A stretch of DNA of 64,000 nucleotides from Isoetes taiwanensis (lineage: Eukaryota > Streptophyta > Lycopodiopsida > Isoetales > Isoetaceae): contig JAJEKV010000003.1 of assembly GCA_021234155.1 (NCBI GenBank), positions 23,345,569 to 23,409,568 of the forward strand, written 5' to 3'. A program made the translations under genes and the position numbers. Below, one piece after another: positions 22,650 through 34,251 of the stretch. How positions within the stretch are numbered: position 1 is the stretch's first letter; each line of letters begins with the position of its first letter. The notes beneath the pieces are model-generated. The model did not search any database, was not told the origin of the DNA, and saw only the letters and a list, made by a program, of their open reading frames with translations.

Positions 22650-25219
22650 TGTAACGAGCTTGGCCCATTAGCAGGCATGTAGTTTACATTTTATTATTGA
22701 TGCTTATGGAGAATATTCTAATTGATCATTACATGAGAAATACATATTATGTATAAGGAGTTTATACTAAATTCATGTGATAAAATCAAAGGGCATCAGT
22801 TTGTATGAGGGTTTTCGGAAGAAGGCGAGGAAGGAGCAAATTTTGGGCAGTTTTGCTGACCGAACTTTAAACATCATATCTCGGAAACCCGAGATCCAAT
22901 TCAGGTAATTTTTACTTTGTTGGAAAGGTTTTCAAATCAGCTTTCCGGATTGGGTCTGATAAGGCCGAAATTCATCGGATGAGGGAGATATGGCAGAAAT
23001 AGTGAAGCTGTATCAGAATTGACTGCGCCAATGTATCTTTTTGTGCAGCTTGCTTCACGGAGATAGGAGCTGAAAGGAGGGATATTTTGAGAGAAAAACA
23101 GGTGCAAGGAGTCAAAGGATCATCATTGAAGTGGTTCTCGGTGGGTGGTTTGCCGCTTACACGGGGAAGCTTAGATTGCGTAGATTGTTCTTGTTGTTAA
23201 AAGAGAATCGTGATTTAATGATTTGAATTAAGAGTATAAAGAATGGGTGATCCCGAATGTGATGATATGGGATTGAATGTATTTTGCCATCTTGGTATAT
23301 ACAAAAAGTAAGAACTAAGCTAAGCTTATTGTAAGAAGCACTGGGAATAGTCCTTGATATTGTAGATAGTAGGGCAAACCTTGTATATAGTAAATGGAAT
23401 CCTGGCAACAGCAATATAGAGATTGTTCTGCTTGGAGAAGCCAGAACTCAATTAGAACCTTGAGTTCATGTAGCTTATGGGAGCTGCATGGAGGTTCTAA
23501 CAAGGGCATGGAAGGCACCATCGGCTCCATGAGATAAAAAAACTAATTTAGAAAATAGATAGAGATGTATATATACCTTTGGTGATTATTAGATTGAAGT
23601 TAAGATGCTAAGATAAAATATGATAGGGAATTGCACCGCTAAGGAACAACCGTATACGTTAATCTTTCAGTTCGATAGTAAGAGATGTCAAAAGGCCTAA
23701 AGAAGCTTATGGGGGCTTCTTCAGTATGGCAATGGCATGGAGAATTGCTGGCCAAATAAAATGCTAAGTTATGTAATTAATTTATTAGTAAGAAAAAGAA
23801 GCTAATATATTGAATTGCATATGAGTATTCTGTAAGATATTCACTCCTTATGGGGGGAGTGATTTTGGGAAAGCATGCTGGTAGAAGTATGTTGTAGTCG
23901 TTAGGTGATCCTTATACCTTATATGGATGTAAAAGGGATATCATGCTTGTTTGAAAATAGGACATTATGACATCCTAGAATAAGCTTTTCCTATGGGGAG
24001 GAAAATGCTAGACCTTTTATGTGTTCTTATATAATATATTTAGACGTGCTAAATGCTTGAATACCATGGTGATGTGTCAAGGTTGCATTATGTTAGAATG
24101 TGCTTGTTGAATATTTGACATCATGTGGTAGAACATGAATGTGATCTGTCTATGATATCATTGCAAATGTTGACATTATTCTATGTTGTTCCTGGGTAAA
24201 TGCATAGGCAATGCATGTGAATTATGACTCTTGATTCTTGGAGCATATGATGATGAACATGGTTTAAGCTCTGATGTGTGGGCATATGCTAAGTTCTTGG
24301 CTGATACATGAGTGCATAATCTCCGGGGCCGGAGTCCATTTGCGGTGGCTTGGACTTGCGGTTGTTCTTGTTCTTGACATCGGGCGTTGTCACCCCAGCG
24401 AGGGTGCTTCGTCGAGCTACATGGCTTGGAAGTGGTCCCCTAGTCTTTGGGCCTTGAGGCTGGGAGGGTGTGTACACATGAGGCTTACCCCGCCCCAGTA
24501 TTTTTGCGGGGCCTGATCAGCCCGGGTGGCCTTCATAGAACCGGAGTAGGCACTGCATGTTTATGGATATCTCATGGTTCTTCATGGTCTCATGATTATC
24601 TCTTGGTTATTGTAAGGTTATGACATGTGCATTTACATCTTATTTGGATGGCTTGATGGTGTTTTGATTCTTATTAGCATTGCTCATGTTATGTGCTAAT
24701 ACTACATTGCTGGTTCCTAGCATAGAGGAATTCTTAGGTAAGGCATCTAAGTCCAGAGAATTACTATTGTGATTAGTACATCGTACATGTTTCTTGTTGA
24801 TTCGCCATCATTTTCTAAATGCCTCAAACCTCCACTTAGTCTTTAAGACTAACCCCACGTGTTCATGGTGTAAGGGTTTTGAAGTAGCGAGAATGTAGCA
24901 GGGGCAATTGAAGGGCACAAGCTGCGTGCGATCTTCACTTATGGGAAGTTTGTATGCCTTTAGAAAGGCCTTATCATTCCTGGAGCTTATGGATATTAAA
25001 CTGCATATCATTATCTTGTATATGCCATAGAGTGCTATCATGTTTCAAATATGTATGTACTTCTAACTGTGGATTTGAAGACAAAGATTCAATTCTTTAC
25101 CAAGATTTCTTCAATAGAGTTACGTTATTCAACTCATGGATAACAATTTATCATTGACTCATGCAATGTTAGATGGGATTTCGGGTTACCTGGAGGGTTA
25201 ACCCGGCAGGCCCGTTACA
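22650..25219 (+). repeat. 3' LTR, full length, 2,570 bp
   Basis: Begins TGTAACG right after the polypurine tract and ends CGTTACA, a 7-bp inverted terminal pair, as expected for LTR ends. The 3' part is duplicated as the truncated 5' LTR at 20232-21424. No target-site duplication can be checked because the other end is truncated. Confidence 0.88.
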
Positions 25220-25224
25220 TCTTA

Positions 25225-25560
25225 TATGTTTTTTGCTTTTTTAGGCCTCACAGCAACTATGGGCAAAATCCCCAAACTAATTTCTTCCTCAGTTTATTGG
25301 AAGGGCATTTGACAGGTAAAGTATGCACACGTTATTTTTGAGGTCTCTATGGTAATAAATAACCACTTGACATAAAATGCGCTAATTGTTGAATCAGTAG
25401 GATCTAAATCCTATCTTGCCATAAGATTTCCCTTTTAAAGAGATCTTATTTTCTGATTTTTTGTTCTTCCTTTCTATATATATTAGGCCTCCCAGTAACT
25501 GCGGACAACATCGCCAGCTGATTTCTTCCTCCATAGTTTATTCGAAGAGACTCCATAGTT
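25225..25560 (+). pseudogene. Duplicated exon-like segment in Helitron Z
   Basis: Two related segments, at about 25240-25315 and 25483-25555, each follow a T-rich stretch ending in TTAG and share GGCCTC-AGYAACT and ATTTCTTCCTC. The first encodes PHSNYGQNPQTNFFLSLL and ends ACAG/GTAAAG, which resembles an exon with splice acceptor and donor. The parent gene is not recognised. Looks like a captured and duplicated exon. Confidence 0.4.
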
Positions 25561-25971
25561 TATTCGAAGGTCTATGTGGCAAAAAATTAAGGCTTGACAA
25601 AAAAATGCCTGGATTCTTTTGCTGCCAGCTATAGTCTGTAGTCATTTTAGCAACTCCACCTTTTGGTTGTTCCTCAATCTCAATTGTTGATAGGTTGGAT
25701 CAGTTCTTTCGTAAAGGTATTTTCTGTCTTTCGAAGACTTATTCTTAAGTCTACATCTACTTTGTTCTCTTTATCTCACCAATGCCATGGTAATTGCAGA
25801 GCTAATGTAGCATTTCTTCCTATGCTCTTTTCTGTTTCTATCGAGGGGTCGAGAGCTTCTGTTTTATTTGACAAACTTTCTTTGAGTATTAAGTTTAAGT
25901 AATATTAGTTAGAAGGAAACATTGGCTGCTCTATAAATAGCACAAATTTAAGATTAATAAATTGATTAACA

Positions 25972-26193
25972 TACTTCATAGTCTTCTTGCGAGTATTCCG
26001 CAATTTTTCTTTGCAGACTTAAGCTTGTCATTTGTTATAGATTGGAGATGTGTAAGTTGCAATACCAGTAAATATTGCAAAAAACTTCATAGTCTTCTTG
26101 CAAACATTCTAGAATTTTTCTTTGCAGACTTAAGTTTGTCATTTGGTCCAGATTGGAGATGTGTAAGCTACAATACCAGTAAATATTGCAATG
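25972..26193 (+). repeat. Tandem duplication, about 115-bp period
   Basis: CTTCATAGTCTTCTTGC, TTTTTCTTTGCAGACTTAAG, TTGGAGATGTGTAAG and AATACCAGTAAATATTGCAA recur once in order. Each unit contains TTTGCAG, a potential splice acceptor, so this may be a duplicated intron-exon junction. Confidence 0.9.
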
Positions 26194-26199
26194 TCAAAT

Positions 26200-27338
26200 A
26201 TAAGTCTATACACCACTTGGAAATTCTACATCTTCACGTTTATGTCCTAGAGCAAAACTGCTTCATTGTGGGTTTTAGTTTATGTCAGGCATCTTTGGAT
26301 TGCAGCAAGTGGGGATTGTCAGTCCATGTGGAAAGTCCATCTTTTTAAGGGTGAGCTTCTATATCTGTTGTAATGCATGCAAAGGATTCAAAATTTCAAC
26401 TGCAATGCTACATTGTCCCTCTTCTGCAATAAAAATTCGAGTTGCAATGGCAAGTAGTATTATTATTATGCACATGTTTGGGGCACTCTAGAAAGAAAAA
26501 AAATCACGTAATGATGTATGCAGTTTAGTCACCTTCGACTATAGCCCGATTAAGCATTTGGAATTATTTCTAAGTTATAATTACAATATCAAAAATTTTT
26601 TTGTCGGGGATGTGGCATTTCCATCTTGATCATTGATATGTAGTTTTAAAAAGAACAGAGTAATATCTTCATGTCAATAAAGAAAGTTAGGTACTACAAA
26701 GCGGCAATGCAAGAATATAATTCCTAAGCTGATTATTTTTTAGGTATGTCATCAAATATACATAGGTCCCTAACTATTTCATTGGCAAAAACCAACACCA
26801 TCACAACAACTATATAGTTATTTCACATTTTCTTATGAGAGTAAAAATTTGCTTCCTTATAAAATAATCTATGCCCAGCTACAATGACATACAAAGGGAA
26901 CTTTTTTTCTGACACCATTGGGCACATGTTGTATTGATTTGTATATAAGAAGAAAAAGAGTTGACATGAATGTTTAATGAGTGGAAAGATAACATGAACA
27001 TAATATCATTTGCAATTGCTTAGAGATGCTAAGGAAGAGAATTTTACGCCTGCAAAAGATATGGGAAATCAAATTTGCATCATTGATAACATCTTTGTAA
27101 AAAAAAGAAATTATGCCAATGAGAACTTTTCTACTTGAAACATGAACTCTGATCATAATAAAACATAACTATTATTGCAAGCACTAGCAATGAGACACAC
27201 AAGGCATTTATGTTTGCATAAATGTTCTAGACGTTAGAGGCACTAGCTATAACAAGTGCAAATTTTTTTTATCTTTAGTAGACTTTATAAAATTAAATGC
27301 ACTATTTTCATTACTTTTTTATTTATGCCCAATGAAAA
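26200..27338. other. Helitron Z 3' region; no gene identified
   Basis: AT-rich, with no recognisable coding sequence up to the terminal hairpin. Confidence 0.5.
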
Positions 27339-27366
27339 GCCCAGCAACGCTGGGCACTTTTTCTAG
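27339..27366 (+). other. Helitron 3' terminal hairpin and CTAG end
   Basis: GCCCAGC-AAC-GCTGGGC, then ACTTTTT and CTAG. The preceding TTATGCC...ATGAAAA is also shared with the other copies of this family. Confidence 0.9.
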
Positions 27367-27778
27367 TATAGTAATAAAAGCAAAATGTAGTGTGTGCACA
27401 ACATCTCCGGCCAATCAATTTTTTCCCGTAACTTTCATTTTGAGCCGTTCAGTTGTTAGTTATTATTTTGACCTTTCGGGTAGGTCTGGATTGCACCATA
27501 ACCTTCCTAATTGCTTTCTCTGCCGAACATGCGCCGGTGGTGTGCATAATAGCTTCAAATTACCGGTGCGATCATAATGTCGGATCTTCTGCTGATAAAG
27601 ATAAATTGGTTAAATATTTTACAGCAGTGTTCATCAATTCGGCATCTCATGGCATCCCTAATTTATCTATTAACTCCTGTAAGAAGAAAAGAAAGTTTGA
27701 TTTCAGAAGGACGGTGGCTTATGTTATGGAGCAAAGGATGCTAATACATAGCAAATAGCCCAACTCATTTGCCTAGCT

Positions 27779-28030
27779 GTGACCCTCTTTTCTAACCTCA
27801 TAACCACTTCTTTCAGGTCTATTCTTCTCTTCTTCTTGCCCTGGCTAAATTCATTTGGCAATCCCAATTCCGCCACTTCTAATTCCAACGGCTGTGAATT
27901 CTATGAAGGAAAAGTATGGCACGAAAGACGGCATCCTGTTTTCCACTCCTTTGAGCATCCAGTCAGATATGCTCTTGTGGACCCACCGGACTGGTTTCAG
28001 TCTTGTAGACAAGACAGAATGATTTGATCA
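27779..28030 (+). pseudogene. DUF1365-family gene fragment (N-terminal part)
   Basis: The frame at 27779-28027 contains CEFYEGKVWHERRHPVFHSF followed by HPVRYALVDPPDW. This is the conserved N-terminal signature of DUF1365 proteins (G-x-VWH-x-RR-P...H-x-F-x-YPVRYALVDLD), a broadly distributed family of unclear function. The frame stops at once after the motif. A possible later exon lies at 30150-30220 (AWIARYNISGYKAGDTL, then a GT donor), similar to the N-W-N-I...A-P-G-D-L region of the family. The parts are scattered in Helitron W among duplications, so it is a captured non-functional fragment. Confidence 0.6.
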
Positions 28031-28734
28031 AGATTTTGAAGCATTTATTCGCATTATGCATGTGAAGACAGGATATGCTCTTAGAAGAAAAACCCAGGTC
28101 AGCTCTATTTTGCATTTATCTCTAATGTACGTTCCTATTGTCAAGTGTTGCATTAACATCTTTCTTGAATTTAGATTTTCATCTGGATAAAATCGTAACT
28201 CATTCTGCACTAGATAGCAAGTGTTCTAGATTGATTCGGAACTTACAACTTTATACACAGTTTTGGATTGTCTGGTGGATGAATTATCCAAATCTGATTC
28301 GGTTTTCATTTATCATTAGGTGTTAGGTGTTTCCTGGTTGAAGTCTTTGTCAAATAGAAATGCATCTCAAAATGACTTGATCTATCATGATTTACCTGTC
28401 GGGTGAAAGCATGTTAGGGCCTACATAAAAAATTACCAAAAAGGTACTTTTCTGTGTACTTCTGTGCAAGTATATAATTGTATTTTAAAGTACCTAGACT
28501 ACAAGATTGACTAAAAGAAATTGTGTTATGTTCAAGAGTAGTAGTGCATACATGTTGTAAGGTACTTTGTGATGTCAAGAAGATGTTAAGAACTCAAATA
28601 TATCATCATCTTTGACTACCCAGAGTATTTTCCAGGTAGTTTCCAAAACATGTAGGCCCTAACATGCTCTTACCCTGTCATCATGGTCTCATCATGGTCT
28701 GACTTTAATAAAAGAGATGGTGTCGTGTTTAGGC

Positions 28735-29065
28735 CTATAGGCAGTCAATGTTGTAACTCAATGGAACAATAAGCCCACTGTAAGGTGCCAACTTCAATCT
28801 CATCTCAATGATTTGTGCAGTGCTAATGATTTGTGCAGTTGTGAATGTGCAAGGCTTTTTTGAAGTTCTTCCTGTAATTGCACAAGGTTATTTTTGTTTC
28901 TACTCTTTTGAAACCATATCCTTCCATTTAAGTAGCATTGCAGGCAGTGATGATAGTTTTTTCAGTTACAGGTACGGGCTTTAGAGAGCATTAAACAGAA
29001 ATGATATAGAGTGATTGCATAAGGAAGCATATTGAGGGGTAAACACAAGAGGCATTGGCTGGGTT
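28735..29065 (+). repeat. Direct repeat, copy 1 (copy 2 at about 29425-29765)
   Basis: About 330 bp, from GCCTATAGGCAGTCAATGTT to GGCTGGGTTGCTTCATGC, is almost identical at 29428-29765. Part of a shuffled set of repeats in Helitron W. Confidence 0.9.
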
Positions 29066-29204
29066 GCTTCATGCCGTTTTGTTTCACAGGCAATGTATAC
29101 TAGCATTCAAAGTTCTAGATAATTATTTTAGGCTTTCTTACATGCTAAGCTTGGATGTACCTTTTAGGAAGCAAATGGAAATCCAGATATTATTACACAA
29201 TGCC

Positions 29205-29520
29205 CAAGCAAGACAGAATAACGATAAGAGGTTCTTAGCTGCCAAGGGGTGATATCTTCGTTGGACATTAGCATGGCACGATCGTACGAACCATCGCAGA
29301 CTATCGTTTAGGTGAATTGGTTCACATGAACAAATTGTCGTAAGTTTAGCTATCGCAGCAGGCTTTTGAACACGGTCTCTTCCTTCAAAATGTGGTCAGT
29401 ATAATGCTTCAAAACTTATGATCGCCTATAGGCAGTCAATGTTGTAAATCAATGGAACAATAAGCCCACTGTAAGGTGCCAACTTCAATCTCATCTCAAT
29501 GATTTGTGCGGTGCTAATGA
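29205..29520 (+). repeat. Direct repeat, copy 1 (copy 2 at about 30700-31000)
   Basis: CGATAAGAGGTTCTTAGCTG through ACACGGTCTCTTCC to ATTTGTGCGGTG recurs at 30700-31000. A third partial copy is at 30035-30075. Repeated segments overlap at 29425, so the copies arose by successive duplications. Confidence 0.88.
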
Positions 29521-30999
29521 TTTGTGCAGTTGTGAATGTGCAAGGCTTTTTTGAGGTTCTTCCTGTAATTGCACAAGGTTATTTTTGTTTCTACTCTTTT
29601 GAAACCATATCCTTCCATTTAAGTAGCATTGCAGGCAGTGATGATAGTTTTTTCAGTTACAGGTACGGGCTTTAGAGAGCATTAAATAGAAATGATATAG
29701 AGTGATTGCATAAGGAAGCATATTGAGGGGTAAACACAAGAGGCATTGGCTGGGTTGCTTCATGCTATAAGCCCGGTAATGTCTCAAGTGCCTTTCTTCT
29801 GCAGTCTTGATTTTTTTCCTTATTCCTTACCAGTCATCTTAATTAGTGAGTATGCTTCATGAAGGATTGTATCTATGCAGCCTTCTCATCCTTATCTGCA
29901 TCAGTGCTAGATGTCTAACCAGACTTAAGAACACATTATTTGAACTTCCTTCTGTAGCTGTGTTCCTTATCTTATATCGAAAATGCAAGTATATCTCCAG
30001 TTGCAGCGCATCTATTATTCCTTTATTCAATTAAATTTGCGAACAATAAGAAGTTCTTGGCTGCCAAGGGGTGATATTTTCGTTGCACATTTGAATTTAG
30101 AACCTTTGGTTGGAAAGGCGGGATGTTATTATAGATTGAAACTTAAAGTATATGCATGCAGGCTTGGATTGCAAGGTACAACATCTCGGGTTATAAAGCA
30201 GGAGACACCCTTTGTAAGCTGTCTTTCTGCATTTTTACTATTCTTTCTGTCCTTCACAGAAAACTTTGTTTCCTTTCGTGTCTGGTCTTGTATCAGGTTT
30301 ATCACAAAGCAAGGTGGTTCATAGGCACGTTGACAATACCTGAAATACCATTGTCATGCATTTTGAAATACACTATTGGTTCTGCATGTGTTTGGAGCAA
30401 AGCATTGTAGATTGTAATTTACAGTCTGGAGCTCTGTTTTGGTCTCAAAAGCTTGCCTTCTGTATGCCATGTTGTCAAATTGCCTGCTCTCTCACCCACA
30501 ATGGTACTTATATCTATCCCATGTGCTTTTCTTTTATGACTTCAATTTTTGAACTCCAATATCAATATGCGTGTTATACAAAACCAAGGTAATATTGTTG
30601 TTGCACATTTTTAACTTTCTGACTCTTATCTTATATCCAAGATGCAAATATATCTCCAGTTGCAGCCACATCTATTATTCCTTTATCTCAATTGATTAAA
30701 TTTGCGAACGATAAGAGGTTCTTAGCTGCCACGGGGTGATATCTTCGTTGGACATTAGCATGGCCTGATCGTCTGAACCACTGCACTATCGTTTAGGTGA
30801 ATTGGTTCACATGAACAAATTGACGTAAGTTTAGCTATCGTAGCAGGCTTTTGAACACGGTCTCTTCCTTCAAAATGTGGTCAGTATAATGCTTAAAAAC
30901 TTATGATTGCCTATAGGCAGTCAATGTTGTAACTGAATGGAACAATAAGCCCACTTTAATGTGCCAACTTCAATCTCATCTTAATGATTTGTGCGGTGT

Positions 31000-33172
31000 G
31001 TATTTGTCATTATCATTCCTGTCTGTATGCTATTTCATAATTAAACCAGTAGATATGAGTTTTCTCTTCTTTACTTGAGAATCGTTAATACGTTACACAA
31101 GTATTACACAACGTATTATGTTGAAAGGGAGACTGACCACGATATTCCTATTGTTGCTCTTACAGCTCAAGCATCATGTGAAGAAAGACCATAGAGCTTG
31201 CTTTTATATGGATACTAATTTCAACTTTTATTAATGTATGTATGTGTTTATAAGTGTTTAAAATTCCTTTTCTCTTTGTTTTGAATTAAATCACATTGGC
31301 ATGCAGTAGCAGCCTGATGACATTACATCTCTTTTGGGTTCAAGGTTTCCATCTCTATAAATAAATCTAAGAAATTATAGCATCTGAGGTTATCCTCAGA
31401 CCAGAAAAGCTATTACAGTATTCTTGGGAAAGTAGACAGACGTTATATCCTGGGATGGCAGATATTAATCTGGACAACATCTATCTATGGCAATTATGAT
31501 GGAAACAACAATCTTTCTGCATTTGATATTTATTTAAGTGCAATACTTTGGAGCAGTATACAACTTGATGATGCATTTGCGAAGCATTTTGAAGAAATGA
31601 TTGTGCTTTTAACATATTGAAGATGATGATATTGATATATATGGAAATCTGAGCTTGCAAAAGCAGACGGCACACAAAGGTGGAACACAAGTAAGAAGAT
31701 TAAAATATAAAAAAATGTGCAAGATATGCTAAGATATGCTTCTTTAGAAGGTCATGCAAACTGTTGTAGTTGGGACAGAAGGAAAGATCACACATTGTTA
31801 ACTTGCATGGGTTTCTAGCCAGGTCTTATATTCTTGCATTTTGCAATGATTCTCCAGATGCTTTCATTGAAAACATCAATAGTGCCACTCATAACACTGT
31901 TTTGTACTTTATTGCTCCTGCTCTTTGCATCAAGTACCAAGCGAGATTTCTATCGACTTTCAGAGCTTTGTCTCATAGCCAACATATAGAGCAAGATTAC
32001 TTAAACCTTAACTTTGTGAGACATGTAATTATATATTCATTGTCAGAGGCGCAACCTATTTATATGGAGAAGCTTTCCGATTGCTTTATAATGTTTGCCT
32101 CATTCCATGCCATGTTGATGGGGTGCATGGGCGCAATGTAAAAAATAACCAAGGATTATACGTCCTTGACTTTTCTAAGGATCACCAAATTATCTTAGAA
32201 TAGATCACCATCATTATCTCAGCTTTCTATAAGCTCTATAAAAGACCCAATTTATTGGGCTTTCAATTTATAAGTTATTAGTTATGATTTTATGGCTACA
32301 TGATGATAGCTTTAGATATCCAAAACATTGGACATTTCGTTTGTAATGTCTACAAGATGCATATCTTTTGCCTCATGCTATGCGAAATGCTTTACAAAAT
32401 GTATTGTTATGTAAGCTAAATCTCTCTTTTTCCCAAAAAAGAAACCTCATCAAATCCATTTGTGTTATCATAATGCCTTAACAAGATTGCGAACACTGGG
32501 GCAAACCCTACCCATCCCTTACAACTTCTTAAAACCAAGAACCATACCCCAATGTTATCTTTAAATTAGGGTTGGCAATGTCCTACAAAAAACAATTATG
32601 GAGTCTGATTCAAAAAATGACACCAAATGTGTGCGATGCGAAGAGCTATTTATACAATGTTAGTATTTGTTTGTTTTTTTACCAAGACGGATAGAAAATA
32701 AAATATAGTTCCAAAAAAATGTATTCGATATTAGAATTGCATTCGAGTCAAAACAACATTTTTGCATTCTTCAGTTACCTTCGACGTGCTTCACCACCCC
32801 CTCCAACATAAATAAATCCTTGCAACTTCATCTTTCTCAAAAAAAATGCACCTCTCCTGTAAATAAGATAGTATCATAAAAAACAATCTACAAAAATGTA
32901 ATATTTATATAACCACAAACAATAGAAGACATGAAATACAAAGCACTGCTAGACACACATTACTTTGCTCTACTTACATGACATCTTTCACAACTGTATT
33001 ATCAAACTGTATTATTTTCCCATTTCTTGACAAACAACTGCTAACGCTTGAGAGCACTGGGTTTCATCATATTTATTAAGATACAACCTATATGCAACTC
33101 AATTCGACAAGATAGTCATTGCCCTCACACAACTTTTGTAATAAAATTCCAACATTTCATGCCTTACGAAAA
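31000..33172. other. Helitron W 3' region; no gene identified
   Basis: One open frame at 31770-32141 (+, 123 codons) has no recognised domain. The rest is AT-rich without coding signal. Confidence 0.45.
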
Positions 33173-33200
33173 GCCCAGCAACGCTGGGCACTTTTTCTAG
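33173..33200 (+). other. Helitron W 3' terminal hairpin and CTAG end
   Basis: Same hairpin as at 27339. CTAG at 33197-33200 abuts copia sequence TACCATATAAACG. The same copia site is uninterrupted at 10888 (A then TACC). Confidence 0.92.
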
Positions 33201-34251
33201 TATACCATATAAACGATTATAGACCCATATGGCATGATACGTCTACACTTCCCCGTCATGCCATATTTCTTCCTTCGATATGCCAAGTATCTGTGTAAAC
33301 AACTTCAGCTTCCGTTCTTGTCATCGCAAGTCCGCTGCTTGATATGATGTTTCTACATATTGCATTATTAATTCATTCTTTGCAATGAGATCTCTTATGA
33401 AATGAACACGTAATTCAATATGTTTGGTTCTTTCGTAGTGCACCGGATTCTTTGCTATAGCAATACAGCTTAGGCTATCTGTCAAAAGTATTGTAGGATT
33501 GGACTGAGATATACCTATCTCGTTTAATAGTCTTCTCACCCATACAATTTCTTTAGTTGCTAGCGAAAGAGGTGAGTATTAAACCAGCCAGAAGACATAG
33601 CAATGGAGATGATTGTTTTTACTCCTCCATGATATTAGACCTCCCGCAAGCATTAAAGCATAGCCGAAGTGGATCTTCTAACATCTAGATCACCGCCCAA
33701 TCTGCGCATCGAATATGCAAACAAAACCAAGTTGTCAGAGTTAAAAGTGATTCCATCGTTTTTCGTGCCTTTTAAGTATCTTAAGATTCGTTTGGCTGCA
33801 ACCCAATGTCCTCTGCCTAGATTGTTGTTATATCTGCTTAACAAAATACCGCAAAGGCAATATCTGGACGTGTACTGTTTGCCACATAAAGCAGACAACC
33901 TATGAGCTCCCTGTATGGAATATTTTCCATTTCCTTCTTTTCTTCATCTGAAGATGGACATAAATTTGCTGATATTTTATAACCTGCCACAAGCGGTGTA
34001 TTCACTGGTTTTGAATTTTCTAATCCAAACCTCATTATCATATCATATTTTCAATATTTCGAGTCTGACAAAGTCTGAGCATTCTGTTTTCCTTATCTCT
34101 ACTCATTTCAATTCCCAAGAACTGTTTTAATTCTCCAAGATCTGTCATTTTAAATCTTTTCTGAAGAATTTGCTTGCATTTATCTAGGCATCTCATGCAA
34201 TTCGATACCATTATGCAGTCATCTACATACAAAGCAATAATGCAAAATTTA
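33201..34251 (-). pseudogene. Ty1-copia copy 2, segment 1 (RNase H and RT C-terminus)
   Basis: Colinear with 10888-11915. Minus-strand frames encode RNase H (LLTDSLSCIAIAKNP, 33321-33539), the RT/RNase H link region (33653-34041) and the RT end with YVDDC (34038-34232). It carries AAGAAGAT-type sequence near 33940 that copy 1 has lost. It ends where the 34252-37450 insertion begins, and the frame resumes at 37451. Confidence 0.88.

Larger units (their letters stand above)
14795..27366 (+). mobile_element. Nested Helitron (Z)
   Basis: Begins A/TCTATAATAATAAAGG at 14795 and ends with the hairpin GCCCAGC-AAC-GCTGGGC (27339-27355) and CTAG (27363-27366), followed by T. There is no target-site duplication. 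It holds a 5-kb non-autonomous LTR element (20232-25219), long direct repeats and exon-like scraps. No transposase gene was recognised. The 5' end rests on the TC start and A/T target only. Confidence 0.65.
14789..33200 (+). mobile_element. Outer Helitron (W), interrupted by Helitron Z
   Basis: The left end is A/TCTATA at 14788-14794; the rest of its head (TATAGTAATAAAAG) resumes at 27367 after the nested Helitron. The right end is the family hairpin (33173-33189) and CTAG at 33197-33200, followed by host T. Host flanks on both sides are copia sequence (15 bp from the LTR on the left; TACCATATAAACG on the right, as at 10888). Without Z the element is about 5.8 kb. No Rep-helicase is seen. It carries a DUF1365 gene fragment and shuffled internal duplications, as expected for a gene-capturing non-autonomous Helitron. 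The 5' end is inferred from the nested arrangement. Confidence 0.68.

Noticed and set aside
24274-24516. ORF in the 3' LTR of the non-autonomous element
   Set aside because: Lies inside an LTR and is disrupted in the other LTR copy by small indels; no domain.
31770-32141. 123-codon ORF in Helitron W as a host gene
   Set aside because: No recognisable domain, and codon makeup resembles the AT-rich surroundings; kept only as an unassigned open frame.
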